A stretch of 64,000 bases of DNA from Rhodococcus sp. P-2 (GTDB lineage Bacteria > Actinomycetota > Actinomycetes > Mycobacteriales > Mycobacteriaceae), in NCBI RefSeq assembly GCF_016598535.1, contig NZ_CP066779.1, forward strand, positions 4,524,053 through 4,588,052. Reading direction: 5' to 3'. The notes beneath the pieces are model-generated. The model did not search any database. It had not been told where the DNA came from and saw only the letters and a program-made list of their open reading frames with translations. Numbering within the stretch: position 1 is the first letter of the stretch; each line of letters starts with the position of its first letter. A program made the translations under genes and the position numbers. Below are positions 26,299-35,104 of the stretch, in pieces.

Positions 26299-27524
26299 GG
26301 TAGTTCCACCCTCATCGTTGTCGGTCCACCCTCCGGGCTCTCCAATACTGCGGTTCCTTCGAAAGCCTCGACCCGGCGTCGGATACCCGCCACGCCGCCG
26401 CCCGGCCGTTCGTTCGCGCCGCCGTGACCGTCGTCGATCACGTCGATGAGCATCGTCTCACCCAACGAGTCGGTGGACGCCTCCGTCCTTGCCGTGACGG
26501 TGACGCTGCGCGCTCCGCTGTGCTTTGCGACGTTGGTCAAAGCCTCGGCGACGACGAAGTACGCAGCAGCCTCGACGGCGGCCGGGGCACGGCGGAGCTC
26601 CTCGATCTCGAGTACGCAGGGCACGGTGGAGCGCCCAGCAAGCGCCGAGATCGCACCCTCGAGGCCGAGTTCGTCGAGGATCGGCGGATAGATGTCGTGC
26701 ACCAACGTCCGGAGTTCGCTCAACGCCTCGGTGGCCGCATCTTGGGCCCGATGCAGTTGTGGCAAAGCCTGGTCCGGGTTGATCTGCAACGATCGCTCGG
26801 CCATACCCAGCATCATCACCACGGCGACCAGTCGGTTCTGCGCGCCGTCGTGCAGATCGCGCTCGATCCGCTTGAGTTCGGCCGAATGCGCGTCGAGGGC
26901 CGCAGCGCGGCTGGCAGTCAGGGCGGTGACGCGCTTCGAGAGATCCGAACGTGTGTCCGGTGCAAGCAAAGTCGTGGTCGACCAGCTTATCCACTTCGCC
27001 ATCGCGGGGATCAACCACCACGCGATCAGGAAGTACAGGATGCCGATCAACGGCATTCCGGCAGCGCCCAACCACGACGTCACAGGGTACGGATTGTTGA
27101 CGGGTTCGCCCGCGGGCATCTGCTGCCAGTACAGCGGGACGGCAATCGCATTGAGTGCACCGAGTGGCAGAGCAATGGTCAGCATCGCCGCGACGAAAGC
27201 CCCCAGACCGTGAATCGACAACCAGGCCGCGTCGCGCCTCGTCGACTGATCGGTGAGGAATCGGCGCCAGTCCCCGAATGTCGGATTGCTTGGCATCGGT
27301 GGGTATCGCTGCAGAACAGGGCGTCCGGTGTACGCAGCCGTTCTCTTTCGGGCCAGACCCGCCCACCACCGGAGCACCCGCACGTACGACGGCAACATCA
27401 ACCAGCCGACGATCAGAATCGAGAGCGACAGCAGAATGAGACCGACCATCAGCAAGAACAGGGAGACCACGGCTGCCGCACCCTCGACGAGCACGTACAC
27501 CGCAGCCCTGGTTCTCTTCTTCAC
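26286..27524 (-). CDS. Sensor histidine kinase, NarX/DesK type
   Basis: A 412-aa membrane kinase. Residues about 10-40 (first hydrophobic hairpin) and 115-180 (further helices) anchor it. The dimerisation and phosphotransfer motif ERDLHDGAQNRLV (His in LHDGAQ) lies near residue 225, followed by the ATP-binding domain (N box VAEALTNVAKHSG, G boxes DDGHGG and PGGGVAGI). No large extracellular sensor is present, which suggests sensing within the membrane. GTG 27524 is inferred from where sequence conservation starts; the open frame is longer. It overlaps the response regulator gene by 13 bp and is divergent from a MacB-like exporter. Confidence 0.86.
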   Translation of the reverse strand: MKKRTRAAVYVLVEGAAAVVSLFLLMVGLILLSLSILIVGWLMLPSYVRVLRWWAGLARKRTAAYTGRPVLQRYPPMPSNPTFGDWRRFLTDQSTRRDAAWLSIHGLGAFVAAMLTIALPLGALNAIAVPLYWQQMPAGEPVNNPYPVTSWLGAAGMPLIGILYFLIAWWLIPAMAKWISWSTTTLLAPDTRSDLSKRVTALTASRAAALDAHSAELKRIERDLHDGAQNRLVAVVMMLGMAERSLQINPDQALPQLHRAQDAATEALSELRTLVHDIYPPILDELGLEGAISALAGRSTVPCVLEIEELRRAPAAVEAAAYFVVAEALTNVAKHSGARSVTVTARTEASTDSLGETMLIDVIDDGHGGANERPGGGVAGIRRRVEAFEGTAVLESPEGGPTTMRVELPCGF

Positions 27525-27633
27525 TGCCCCAGCATGCCGCACCTGATGCCGCGATCCACTACAGCTGGCTACACCATTGATTCGGGACCCTGCTGGATGT
27601 CGACGAATACCGAATCTCCATAGCGTTCTTCCC

Positions 27634-28416
27634 ATGAAGAATCGACACTCGGTCCTCGCCCCGCCGGCCCCTGGTGCCCCGGCCGCCCGAACATCCGCCG
27701 TGCGGCTCGAAGGCGTCAGCAAGGTCTACGGAAACGGCCGCGGCGCCGTGACCGCCCTCGACAACATCAGCCTCACCTTGCCGCGCAGCACCTTCACCGC
27801 CGTGATGGGCCCCTCCGGATCGGGCAAGAGCACTTTCCTGCACTGCGCGGCGGGCCTGGACCGTCCTAGCAGCGGATCGGTGTGGCTGGGCGACACCGAG
27901 ATCTCACAGCTGAAGCCGAAGGCCCGCAGCATCTTCCGTCGCGATCACATAGGTTTCGTCTTCCAGGCATACAACCTGCTCGGTGCTCTCGACGTCGAGC
28001 AGAACGTCACGCTCCCGCTACTGCTCGCCGGACGACGAGCCGACAAGCAGTACCTGACCTTCGTCCTCGAATCCGTCGGACTCGGATCGCACCGCAAGCG
28101 CAAACCCTCCGAATTGTCCGGTGGTCAGCAGCAACGCGTCGCCATCGCGCGCGCCCTCGTCACCCACCCCGACGCACTCTTTGCCGACGAGCCGACGGGC
28201 GCCCTCGACTCCCGCAGCGCCAAGCAGGTTCTGGAGTTGTTGCGCCGGACAGCCGCCGAGTTCGATCAGACCATCGTCATGGTCACGCACGACCCGGTGG
28301 CCGCGTCGTACGCCGATCGTGTGCTGTTCCTCGCCGACGGGAAACTGGTCGGGCACATCGACCGCCCGACGCCGCAGCAGATTGCCGAGCGCATGACACA
28401 CCTCGGGGACTGGTGA
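27634..28416 (+). CDS. ABC transporter ATP-binding protein (MacB/LolD type)
   Basis: A 260-aa ATPase that drives the FtsX-type permease encoded next. Walker A MGPSGSGKST is near residue 55, the signature LSGGQQQRVAIARAL near 160 and Walker B LFADEPTGALD near 185, with the H-loop VTHD. The N-terminal 24 residues are Pro/Ala rich and may be unstructured. Its stop overlaps the permease start (TGATG). Divergent two-component genes suggest control by envelope stress or an antimicrobial compound. Confidence 0.9.
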   Translation: MKNRHSVLAPPAPGAPAARTSAVRLEGVSKVYGNGRGAVTALDNISLTLPRSTFTAVMGPSGSGKSTFLHCAAGLDRPSSGSVWLGDTEISQLKPKARSIFRRDHIGFVFQAYNLLGALDVEQNVTLPLLLAGRRADKQYLTFVLESVGLGSHRKRKPSELSGGQQQRVAIARALVTHPDALFADEPTGALDSRSAKQVLELLRRTAAEFDQTIVMVTHDPVAASYADRVLFLADGKLVGHIDRPTPQQIAERMTHLGDW

Positions 28417-30899
28417 TGATGAAGGCGCACACTTTTGCGCATCTCAAAGCGCATCGCTCCGGATTCATCGCCGTGTTCGTCTCCGTATTCTGCGCGGCTC
28501 TCCTCACGTGCGGTTTGGGTGTCCTGCTGGAATCAGGAGTGCGAGGCGGAGTCTCACCACATCTCTACGCCGGTGCCGACGCCGTGGTCAGCGCGCCACA
28601 GGCACTCGAGGTCAAGGAGGACGCCGATCAGCCTTTTGCCGAGCGGGTTCTCCTCGACGGCGATACGGTCCGCAAACTCGATGCCCTCGATGTCACGGTG
28701 GTTCCCGACATCTCCGTCCCCGTCAGCACCGCCGAGGGCGTCGTACTCGACGCACATCCTTGGAACACAGCACAATTGGCGCCGTATTCGCTGACCGATG
28801 GTCGCGCTCCGCAGAGCCGAGACGAGGTGGTCGCGACTACGGGCGCCGCGCTCGGCGAGCGAATCACGCTGGCTCACGGCGCGATAGCGGACGAGTACAC
28901 CGTCGTCGGCACAGCTGATTCGGCTTCGGTGCCGTCACCCGACCGTCCGGCACTCGTCTTCCTCGACGACGCAGAGGCCGAACGGCTGTGGCCGCACCAG
29001 AACTCTGTCACCGCAGTCGGATTGATCGCTCCCGAAGGCGTGGATGCTGCCGCTCTCGCCCGCGACGCACTCGCCGGAACCGGTGCGGAGGTCTCGACCG
29101 GCACCGCACGCGGAGGCATCGAGTTCCTCGACGCCGGAGCTGCGCGGACTCAGTTGATCGTGCTCTGTGCCACGTTTGCGGGTCTTGCATTGATGGTCAG
29201 CATGTTCGTCGTTTCCAGCACGCTGTCGCTCTCGATCAACGCCAGACGCCGAGAGTTCGCTCTGTTGCGGGCAATCGGGGCCACCACGCGACAAGTCCAC
29301 GTCATGATCGGGCGTGAAGTGCTGCTAGTGGCGGCGGCTGCGGCTGCGCTCGGCGCGGTGCCCGGATTCCTACTCGCCCGATTCCTGGGTGCACAGTTTG
29401 CCGATGCAGGGGTCATGCCCACCGATTTCGCGCTGGCGTACAGCCCGCTTCCGGCGATCGCGGCTTTCCTGATCTGCGTACTCACTGCCCGCGCGGCAGC
29501 GGCGATCGCGGCACGACGACCGGCAAAGCTCGACCCTGTCGAAGCGCTTCGCGAATCCGAAAGCGGCCCGGCGAAACTGAGCCGCGGACGCATCGTCACC
29601 GGGCTGATCTTCGGTGCCGCCGGTCTCGGCGCGTGCATCCTCCCCGCTTTCCTGCCCGGCAGCGCGGCAGCCGCTGGAGCCGGTTCGAGCGCACTGTTGT
29701 TGATCTTCTCGGTCGCGCTGCTCGGCCCGTTGTTGGTGCGCGGCATCATCAAGGTGATCGGCGGTCCACTGCGCCGTAGTGGGTCGGCGTCCAAAGTTCT
29801 CGCTGCCGCCAACGCCGAATCCAATTCGAGGCGGCTCTCGTCGGCGGTTGTTCCGTTGGCTCTCGCCATCGCCCTGGGCTCGGTGCAGTTCTTCAGCCAG
29901 AGCACCGTCGCCGCCGAGGCGACCAACCAGTCGATCAAGGGCGTCACCGCCGACCTGATCGTCGGCGCGCCGGCCGGTATCGCTCCCTCGCTCCTCGACT
30001 CGATCGCATCGGTGCCCGGAGTGAGTGCGGCAAACCCGGTAGTCCGCAGTCAAGTCCTGCCGGTACCCAGCGGTGAGAAAGGCGGCTCAGCCGACAGCGC
30101 GATCGCGGCCCAGGGCATCGACGCCGCCGGCGCCGACGCAACCCTCGATCTCGCGGTGACCGAGGGCGACCTCAGCGCTCTGACCGGCGATACCGTTGCC
30201 GTCAGCGAAGACGGGGCCTTCACACTCGGAGCCAAGGTCGGCCAGCGCGTCGACCTCTATCTGGGAGACGGAACACTGGTACATCCGATGGTCGTCGCGA
30301 AATATGGTCGCGGCCTCGGATTCGGGGACGTGACCATGCCGATCGAGACTTTGCGTCAGCACTCCACCGACGCTCTGATCGACACCGTTCTGGTTGCTGC
30401 CGAACCCGGACGGTCGGCCGAAGTCCAGCAGTCGTTGCTTTCGTTCCCCTCGATCGCCGCGCTGAACCAGGACCAGTTCGGGGCCGCAGGCGAAGATCAG
30501 CGTCGCATGCAGTCGTGGGTCAGCATCCTCGCCGTCCTGGTCCTGCTCGGTTATCTGGCGGTCGCCGTCGTGAATACCTTGGTCGCCGCCACTGCGGAGC
30601 GTTCCCGCGAGTTCGCGCTCCTTCAACTGGTGGGCTCGCGGACGAGGCAGGTCCGAGCGATGATGCGTATCGAGTCGTTGATGGTGGTGGGAATCGCCGT
30701 CGTGGTCGGATCACTGATCGCCCTGCCGCCTCTGATGGGTATCGCCGTAGCGGTGTCCGGGCAGCCGATCCCGGCGATTTCACCAGCGATCTACGGTGCC
30801 ATCGTCGCCGTGACAGCTGTTCTGGGATTCGTCTCCATCGCGATCCCGACGCGCGCCGCCCTGCGCAAGAACCCGATGGACGGCGTCCGTAACAACTGA
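28416..30899 (+). CDS. FtsX-like permease of a MacB-type ABC exporter
   Basis: An 827-aa permease with two FtsX units: helices near residue 20, a long extracellular part, then helices at about 250-370; a central helix pair near 390-440; and the second unit with a large extracellular part and helices at about 700-820. The ATG overlaps the ATPase stop by one base. A much longer open frame upstream (from 27882) is only a shadow of the ATPase gene. The pair probably exports or removes a lipid, peptide or drug and is likely governed by the divergent NarL-type system. Confidence 0.88.
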   Translation: MMKAHTFAHLKAHRSGFIAVFVSVFCAALLTCGLGVLLESGVRGGVSPHLYAGADAVVSAPQALEVKEDADQPFAERVLLDGDTVRKLDALDVTVVPDISVPVSTAEGVVLDAHPWNTAQLAPYSLTDGRAPQSRDEVVATTGAALGERITLAHGAIADEYTVVGTADSASVPSPDRPALVFLDDAEAERLWPHQNSVTAVGLIAPEGVDAAALARDALAGTGAEVSTGTARGGIEFLDAGAARTQLIVLCATFAGLALMVSMFVVSSTLSLSINARRREFALLRAIGATTRQVHVMIGREVLLVAAAAAALGAVPGFLLARFLGAQFADAGVMPTDFALAYSPLPAIAAFLICVLTARAAAAIAARRPAKLDPVEALRESESGPAKLSRGRIVTGLIFGAAGLGACILPAFLPGSAAAAGAGSSALLLIFSVALLGPLLVRGIIKVIGGPLRRSGSASKVLAAANAESNSRRLSSAVVPLALAIALGSVQFFSQSTVAAEATNQSIKGVTADLIVGAPAGIAPSLLDSIASVPGVSAANPVVRSQVLPVPSGEKGGSADSAIAAQGIDAAGADATLDLAVTEGDLSALTGDTVAVSEDGAFTLGAKVGQRVDLYLGDGTLVHPMVVAKYGRGLGFGDVTMPIETLRQHSTDALIDTVLVAAEPGRSAEVQQSLLSFPSIAALNQDQFGAAGEDQRRMQSWVSILAVLVLLGYLAVAVVNTLVAATAERSREFALLQLVGSRTRQVRAMMRIESLMVVGIAVVVGSLIALPPLMGIAVAVSGQPIPAISPAIYGAIVAVTAVLGFVSIAIPTRAALRKNPMDGVRNN

Positions 30900-30920
30900 G
30901 TGGCACTACCGTCGTCATCT

Positions 30921-31553
30921 ATGGATGCGGCCGCCTGGGACAAGAAGTACGAAGAAACCGAGCTCGTCTGGGGCGCTCCACCCAACGAACTGCTGGTGGA
31001 ATACGCGACGGCCCTCCCCCACGGCCAGGCACTGGACCTGGCGTGCGGGGAGGGCCGTAACGCCTTGTGGCTCGCGACCCGCGGTTGGGAGGTCACCGGG
31101 ATCGACTACTCGGCCGTCGCGATCGAGAAAGCCCGCACGATCGCGGCCCGCTCGCCCCGATCGGTTCTCGACCGGCTCGACTACCGGTGCGGCGACGTCA
31201 CCGTCGCGGAGTACGCCTCCAGGAACGGGCAGGGATACGACTTGGCCCTGCTTCTTTACCTTCATCTGCCCGCACCACAACGCACCCTGGTTGTGAACCG
31301 TGCCATAAATTCTCTGAAACCTGACGGAATCCCCATGATTTTGGGTCACGACCGAAGCAACATCGACTACGGCGTCGGCGGACCGAAAGATCCCGAAATC
31401 CTTTACACACCAGAGGAATTGATGCAGGAGTTCCAAGGAAGGCTCGAGTTCGAGATCGCCGGAAATCCGCACAGACACACCGAAACGGGAATCGCGGTCG
31501 ACGCGCTTGTCATCGGACGCAAATCCGGTGTTGGCAATGCAAAGAACGGCTAG
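30921..31553 (+). CDS. Class I SAM-dependent methyltransferase
   Basis: A 210-aa methyltransferase resembling the TehB/thiopurine-like group. The SAM-binding motif [15 protein letters not shown] is at about residues 38-52, with the acidic residue of motif II in [11 protein letters not shown] at about 62. The N-terminus ([22 protein letters not shown]) is typical of this group, which is linked to tellurite or xenobiotic resistance in some bacteria. The substrate is unknown. ATG 30921 is 21 bp after the permease stop with no ribosome binding site; a GTG at 30900 is an alternative. Confidence 0.8.
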   Translation: MDAAAWDKKYEETELVWGAPPNELLVEYATALPHGQALDLACGEGRNALWLATRGWEVTGIDYSAVAIEKARTIAARSPRSVLDRLDYRCGDVTVAEYASRNGQGYDLALLLYLHLPAPQRTLVVNRAINSLKPDGIPMILGHDRSNIDYGVGGPKDPEILYTPEELMQEFQGRLEFEIAGNPHRHTETGIAVDALVIGRKSGVGNAKNG

Positions 31554-31567
31554 TAACATGTATTAAG

Positions 31568-31581
31568 TTACCGACGAGTAA
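31568..31581. promoter_or_regulatory. TetR-type operator upstream of fadE5
   Basis: TTACCGACGAGTAA, read on the minus strand as TTACTC-GTCG-GTAA, matches the pattern TTACTC-N4-GTAA also found upstream of the TetR gene at 48759-49358 and in the thiolase/FabG4 promoter. It lies 62 bp before the fadE5 start. Confidence 0.65.
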
Positions 31582-31642
31582 TAAACTTCGGGCGGTACTA
31601 GGAGTGCTGGACCGCACCACCTCACTGGGAGAAGCAGAAGAC

Positions 31643-33478
31643 ATGGGCCATTACAAGAGCAACGTTCGGGACCTGGAGTTCAACCTCTTCGAGGTTCTCG
31701 GACTGGAGAAGCCACTGAGCGAAGGCGCTTGGGGCGACCTGGATGCCGACACTGTCCGCAACATGCTGGCAGAGGTCGCACGCCTGGCCGAGGGACCGCT
31801 TGGCGAATCTTTCGCCGATGCGGACCGCAACCCCCCTGTCTTCGATCCCGAGACGCACACCGTTGCACTTCCGGAATCCTTCAAGAAGTCGTTCAAGGCT
31901 CTGTGGGATGCCGAGTGGTACCGCATGGGACTGAGCGAAGAGGTCGGCGGCGTGCCGGTCCCCCGCTCCGTCGTGTGGGCCATCGGTGAGCTGATCCTGG
32001 GCGCACAGCCTGCAGCACACATGTACCAGGCCGGACCCGCCTTCGCGGACGTGCTGTTCAACAACGGCACCGAAGAGCAGAAGAAGTGGGCAGCCACCAT
32101 CGTCGAACGCGGATGGGGCGCCACCATGGTCCTCACCGAGCCCGACGCCGGCTCCGACGTCGGTGCCGGACGCACCAAGGCAATCAAGCAGGACGACGGC
32201 TCCTGGCACATCGAGGGCGTCAAGCGCTTCATCACCTCGGCAGACTCGGACGACCTGTTCGAGAACATCTTCCACCTCGTTCTCGCTCGCCCCGAAGGCG
32301 CCGGACCCGGCACCAAGGGCCTGAGCCTGTTCTTCGTCCCGAAGACGCACTTCAACTTCGAGACCGAAGAGTTCGGCGAGCGTAACGGCGTCTTCGTCAC
32401 CAACGTCGAACACAAGATGGGCCTGAAGGTCTCCGCCACATGTGAGGTCACCTTCGGCGGCCACGGCATCCCCGCACAGGGCTGGCTGGTCGGCGAGGTC
32501 CACAACGGCATCGCCCAGATGTTCGACGTCATCGAGCACGCTCGAATGATGGTCGGCACCAAAGCAATCGCCACCCTCTCGACCGGTTACCTCAACGCTC
32601 TCGACTACGCCAAGCAGCGTGTTCAGGGCGCAGACCTGACCCAGATGACCAACAAGGCAGCACCGCGCGTGACCATCACGCACCACCCCGACGTGCGTCG
32701 CAGCCTGGCAATGCAGAAGGCATACGCCGAAGGCCTGCGCGCGGTGTACCTCTACACTGCAGCACACCAGGACGAGGTTGTCGCCCAGCTCGTCTCGGGC
32801 GCAGACAAGGACACCGCGTTCCGCGTCAACGACCTGCTGCTCCCGATCGTCAAGGGCGTCGGCTCCGAGCGTGCGTACCAGTACCTGACGGACAGCCTGC
32901 AGACCCTCGGTGGCTCCGGCTTCCTGCAGGACTACCCGATCGAGCAGTACATCCGCGACTCCAAGATCGACTCGCTGTACGAAGGCACGACGGCCATCCA
33001 GGCTCAGGACTTCTTCTTCCGCAAGATCGCTCGTGACCGCGGCGTCGCGCTCGCTCACGTTGCGGGACAGATCAAGACCTTCATCGACAGCGAAGCCGGC
33101 AACGGTCGTCTGAAGGCGGAGCGCGCACTGCTCGCCACCGCACTCGAAGATGTCCAGGCCATGGCTGCCACGCTCACCGGCTTCCTCATGGGAGCTCAGG
33201 AGCAGCCCACCGAGCTGTACAAGGTCGGCCTCGGCTCCGTCCGCTTCCTGATGTCCGTCGGCGACCTGCTCATCGGCTGGCAGCTGCTCCGCCAGTCCGA
33301 GATTGCTCTCGCAGCACTCGACAACGGCGCTTCCGACAAGGACAAGGGCTTCTACGAGGGCAAGGTCGCCATCGCGTCCTTCTTCGCCAAGAACGTCCTG
33401 CCCGAGCTCACCGCTTCACGCGAGATCATCGCGAACACCGAGAACGACATCATGGAGATCGACGAAGCAGCATTCTGA
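31643..33478 (+). CDS. fadE5: Acyl-CoA dehydrogenase, FadE5-like
   Basis: A 611-aa FAD enzyme for the first step of fatty-acid beta-oxidation. It starts [20 protein letters not shown], as in mycobacterial FadE5. FAD/substrate segments [16 protein letters not shown] and FITSAD are near residues 170-205, and the catalytic Glu lies in [11 protein letters not shown] near 455. The C-terminal extra domain accounts for its length above 400 aa. ATG 31643 follows GGAGAAG. A TetR-type dyad upstream links it with the thiolase, reductase, hydratase and TetR genes 13-15 kb away; in M. tuberculosis these genes sit side by side. Confidence 0.92.
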   Translation: MGHYKSNVRDLEFNLFEVLGLEKPLSEGAWGDLDADTVRNMLAEVARLAEGPLGESFADADRNPPVFDPETHTVALPESFKKSFKALWDAEWYRMGLSEEVGGVPVPRSVVWAIGELILGAQPAAHMYQAGPAFADVLFNNGTEEQKKWAATIVERGWGATMVLTEPDAGSDVGAGRTKAIKQDDGSWHIEGVKRFITSADSDDLFENIFHLVLARPEGAGPGTKGLSLFFVPKTHFNFETEEFGERNGVFVTNVEHKMGLKVSATCEVTFGGHGIPAQGWLVGEVHNGIAQMFDVIEHARMMVGTKAIATLSTGYLNALDYAKQRVQGADLTQMTNKAAPRVTITHHPDVRRSLAMQKAYAEGLRAVYLYTAAHQDEVVAQLVSGADKDTAFRVNDLLLPIVKGVGSERAYQYLTDSLQTLGGSGFLQDYPIEQYIRDSKIDSLYEGTTAIQAQDFFFRKIARDRGVALAHVAGQIKTFIDSEAGNGRLKAERALLATALEDVQAMAATLTGFLMGAQEQPTELYKVGLGSVRFLMSVGDLLIGWQLLRQSEIALAALDNGASDKDKGFYEGKVAIASFFAKNVLPELTASREIIANTENDIMEIDEAAF

Positions 33479-33500
33479 TTCGTTCCTGATTCATGAAAAG

Positions 33501-33531
33501 TGCCGGTCCCGAGAATGTTTCGGGGCCGGCA
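33501..33531 (+). terminator. Terminator after fadE5
   Basis: TGCCGGTCCCGA and TTCGGGGCCGGCA form a stem with one G-T pair, 22 bp after the fadE5 stop, followed by a short T-run (ATTTTC). Confidence 0.7.
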
Positions 33532-33564
33532 TTTTCGGTTGTCGGCACTCGGTGGTGACTGGTG

Positions 33565-34197
33565 TCATCTGCGCTCGATGGTCGGGCAACTGATCTGCGC
33601 GGACAGTACCGACGTCGTCGGTTGCTCGCCCGGTCGTGCCGCCGTACCCGCCAGGGAAAGCGCCACGCGCCTGCGGTCCGGAGAACTGACTATTTCGACG
33701 GACTTGGCGTCACCGCCGCCGAAGGACACGAACTGTCCGCTCTGATCCGAGAACTTCATGATCGCGGACCCGTGCTGACCTGGTTCGGGTTTCTCGTTCA
33801 CGTAGACCTGCAACTGGAAATCACGTCCCGGATATTCGCCGCCGCCGTCGTACTCGTAGAAGGAACTCGTGTGCACCTCGTAGGCCCACTGACGGTGACC
33901 GGCGGGCAGCGAATCCGCCCAGTTGTGCTCGAAACACGTGACGGATCCAGGCAGCGAGACATTGGCTGCGCCGCTCCACCCACCGGACAGGGTGATGGCT
34001 CCGTATGGCGCTGCTTCGGACTCGTGCCGATCGGAGGGCAAGGGCGGCACCGTCAAGGGTCCGACATTGCGACCGGTGAACTCGAAAAGCCTTTCGCTCG
34101 ACACGAACGGGGGCGACTCGCGCTCACCGGCACAGGAGACAACCGACAGGGTGGCCATGACCAGCACCGCGCACATCCCGCGTCTACGAACCGGCAC
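33565..34197 (-). CDS. Putative lipoprotein, 210 aa, function unknown
   Basis: Signal peptide with a lipobox (VRRRGMCAVLVMATLSVVSC, lipidated Cys about residue 22), so the protein would be anchored on the outer face of the membrane. The mature part is beta-rich with a few aromatic patches (SSFYEYDGGGEYPGRDFQLQ) and a Cys pair (SVTCFEH and QISCPTI) that may form a disulfide. GTG 34197 is chosen because GGGGGAG lies five bases before it. I do not recognise a family. It is convergent with fadE5 and divergent from the ABC ATPase gene. Confidence 0.72.
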   Translation of the reverse strand: MPVRRRGMCAVLVMATLSVVSCAGERESPPFVSSERLFEFTGRNVGPLTVPPLPSDRHESEAAPYGAITLSGGWSGAANVSLPGSVTCFEHNWADSLPAGHRQWAYEVHTSSFYEYDGGGEYPGRDFQLQVYVNEKPEPGQHGSAIMKFSDQSGQFVSFGGGDAKSVEIVSSPDRRRVALSLAGTAARPGEQPTTSVLSAQISCPTIERR

Positions 34198-34376
34198 CTC
34201 GACTCCCCCGTTCCGTTTCCAACAGAATACATACCGTTCGGTCTCCAAGTTGCCGGACGTGTCCGACACATCCCATTCATGGGACGGCTCGCCCGCTACC
34301 GATGTGATTGGGTGAGCACGAACGTCCACTGAACCAGCACTCGGTTCCTTCGAAGGCCGAGTAGATCAACAGACAG

Positions 34377-35099
34377 GTGATCATCGTGGTCGCACCAGAG
34401 CACGCACAACCCGATTACGCCCCTGACCTGGCATTGACCGCCACGGACTTGGCGCTCGACGGCCCATGGGGGCCGGTGTTCGGACCCGTCAATCTCGAGA
34501 TTCGTGCGGGCGGTGTGACCATCCTCGAAGGCTCGGCCGGTTCAGGACGTACGTCCTTACTTCTGACACTCAGCGGGCGAATGAAAGCCAGTTCCGGATC
34601 ACTGTCCGTCTTCGGTCGAACGCGTCCCCGAGAGATCTTCGAGATCGCCGGGATCGCCGGGTTCGAGGACATCGACGAGCTTGCCGAGTCCGTCACCGTC
34701 CGCGATCTGATCACCGAACAAATTCGCTGGGATGCTCCCTGGTACAAACTCGTCGGACGCGCCGGAGACCGCGAACTCGAAGCGGTGTGCGCTCCCGTCT
34801 TCGGCGATCATCCGTTGCCTGCGCTCGGCCGATACGTCAGCGATCTCGGGGAACTCGAGGCGACCCTGCTGCGTATCGCCGTCGCGAACACGAAGAAGCC
34901 GGCCTTGCTGGTCGTCGACGATCTCGAACAGGTGCGGCGTGACTCCGAGCGCGCATATCTCGTCGAGCGACTGGTCGAGATGGGGAGCTACCAGACCATC
35001 ATCGCGTCGACCGTCAACCCGCTGCCCGACGGATCACCCATCGATGCCGTCACCCTGCTCCAAGAAGTCACCAATCCCGACCAAGAAGGGGCGAGGTAA
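34377..35099 (+). CDS. ABC-type ATPase with degenerate signature, partner of the YhgE-like protein
   Basis: A 240-aa ATPase domain: Walker A EGSAGSGRTSLL near residue 55 and a Walker-B-like ALLVVDDLE near 180. The ABC signature is poorly kept (SDLGELEATLLRIAVA in its place), so ATP turnover may be weak or altered. It is five bases upstream of the YhgE/Pip-type membrane protein gene, and the two probably form an export complex. GTG 34377 or GTG 34386 may be the start. Confidence 0.72.
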   Translation: MIIVVAPEHAQPDYAPDLALTATDLALDGPWGPVFGPVNLEIRAGGVTILEGSAGSGRTSLLLTLSGRMKASSGSLSVFGRTRPREIFEIAGIAGFEDIDELAESVTVRDLITEQIRWDAPWYKLVGRAGDRELEAVCAPVFGDHPLPALGRYVSDLGELEATLLRIAVANTKKPALLVVDDLEQVRRDSERAYLVERLVEMGSYQTIIASTVNPLPDGSPIDAVTLLQEVTNPDQEGAR

Positions 35100-35104
35100 C
35101 CGCG

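Noticed and set aside
27882..28415. Extension of the FtsX-type permease frame upstream by 178 codons
   Set aside because: It lies wholly within the ATPase gene in another frame and is Arg-rich; the TGATG overlap at 28416 marks the real start.
31622..33058. 478-codon open frame antisense to fadE5
   Set aside because: fadE5 is clear by motifs; the antisense product is Val/Asp/Leu-rich with no family features.
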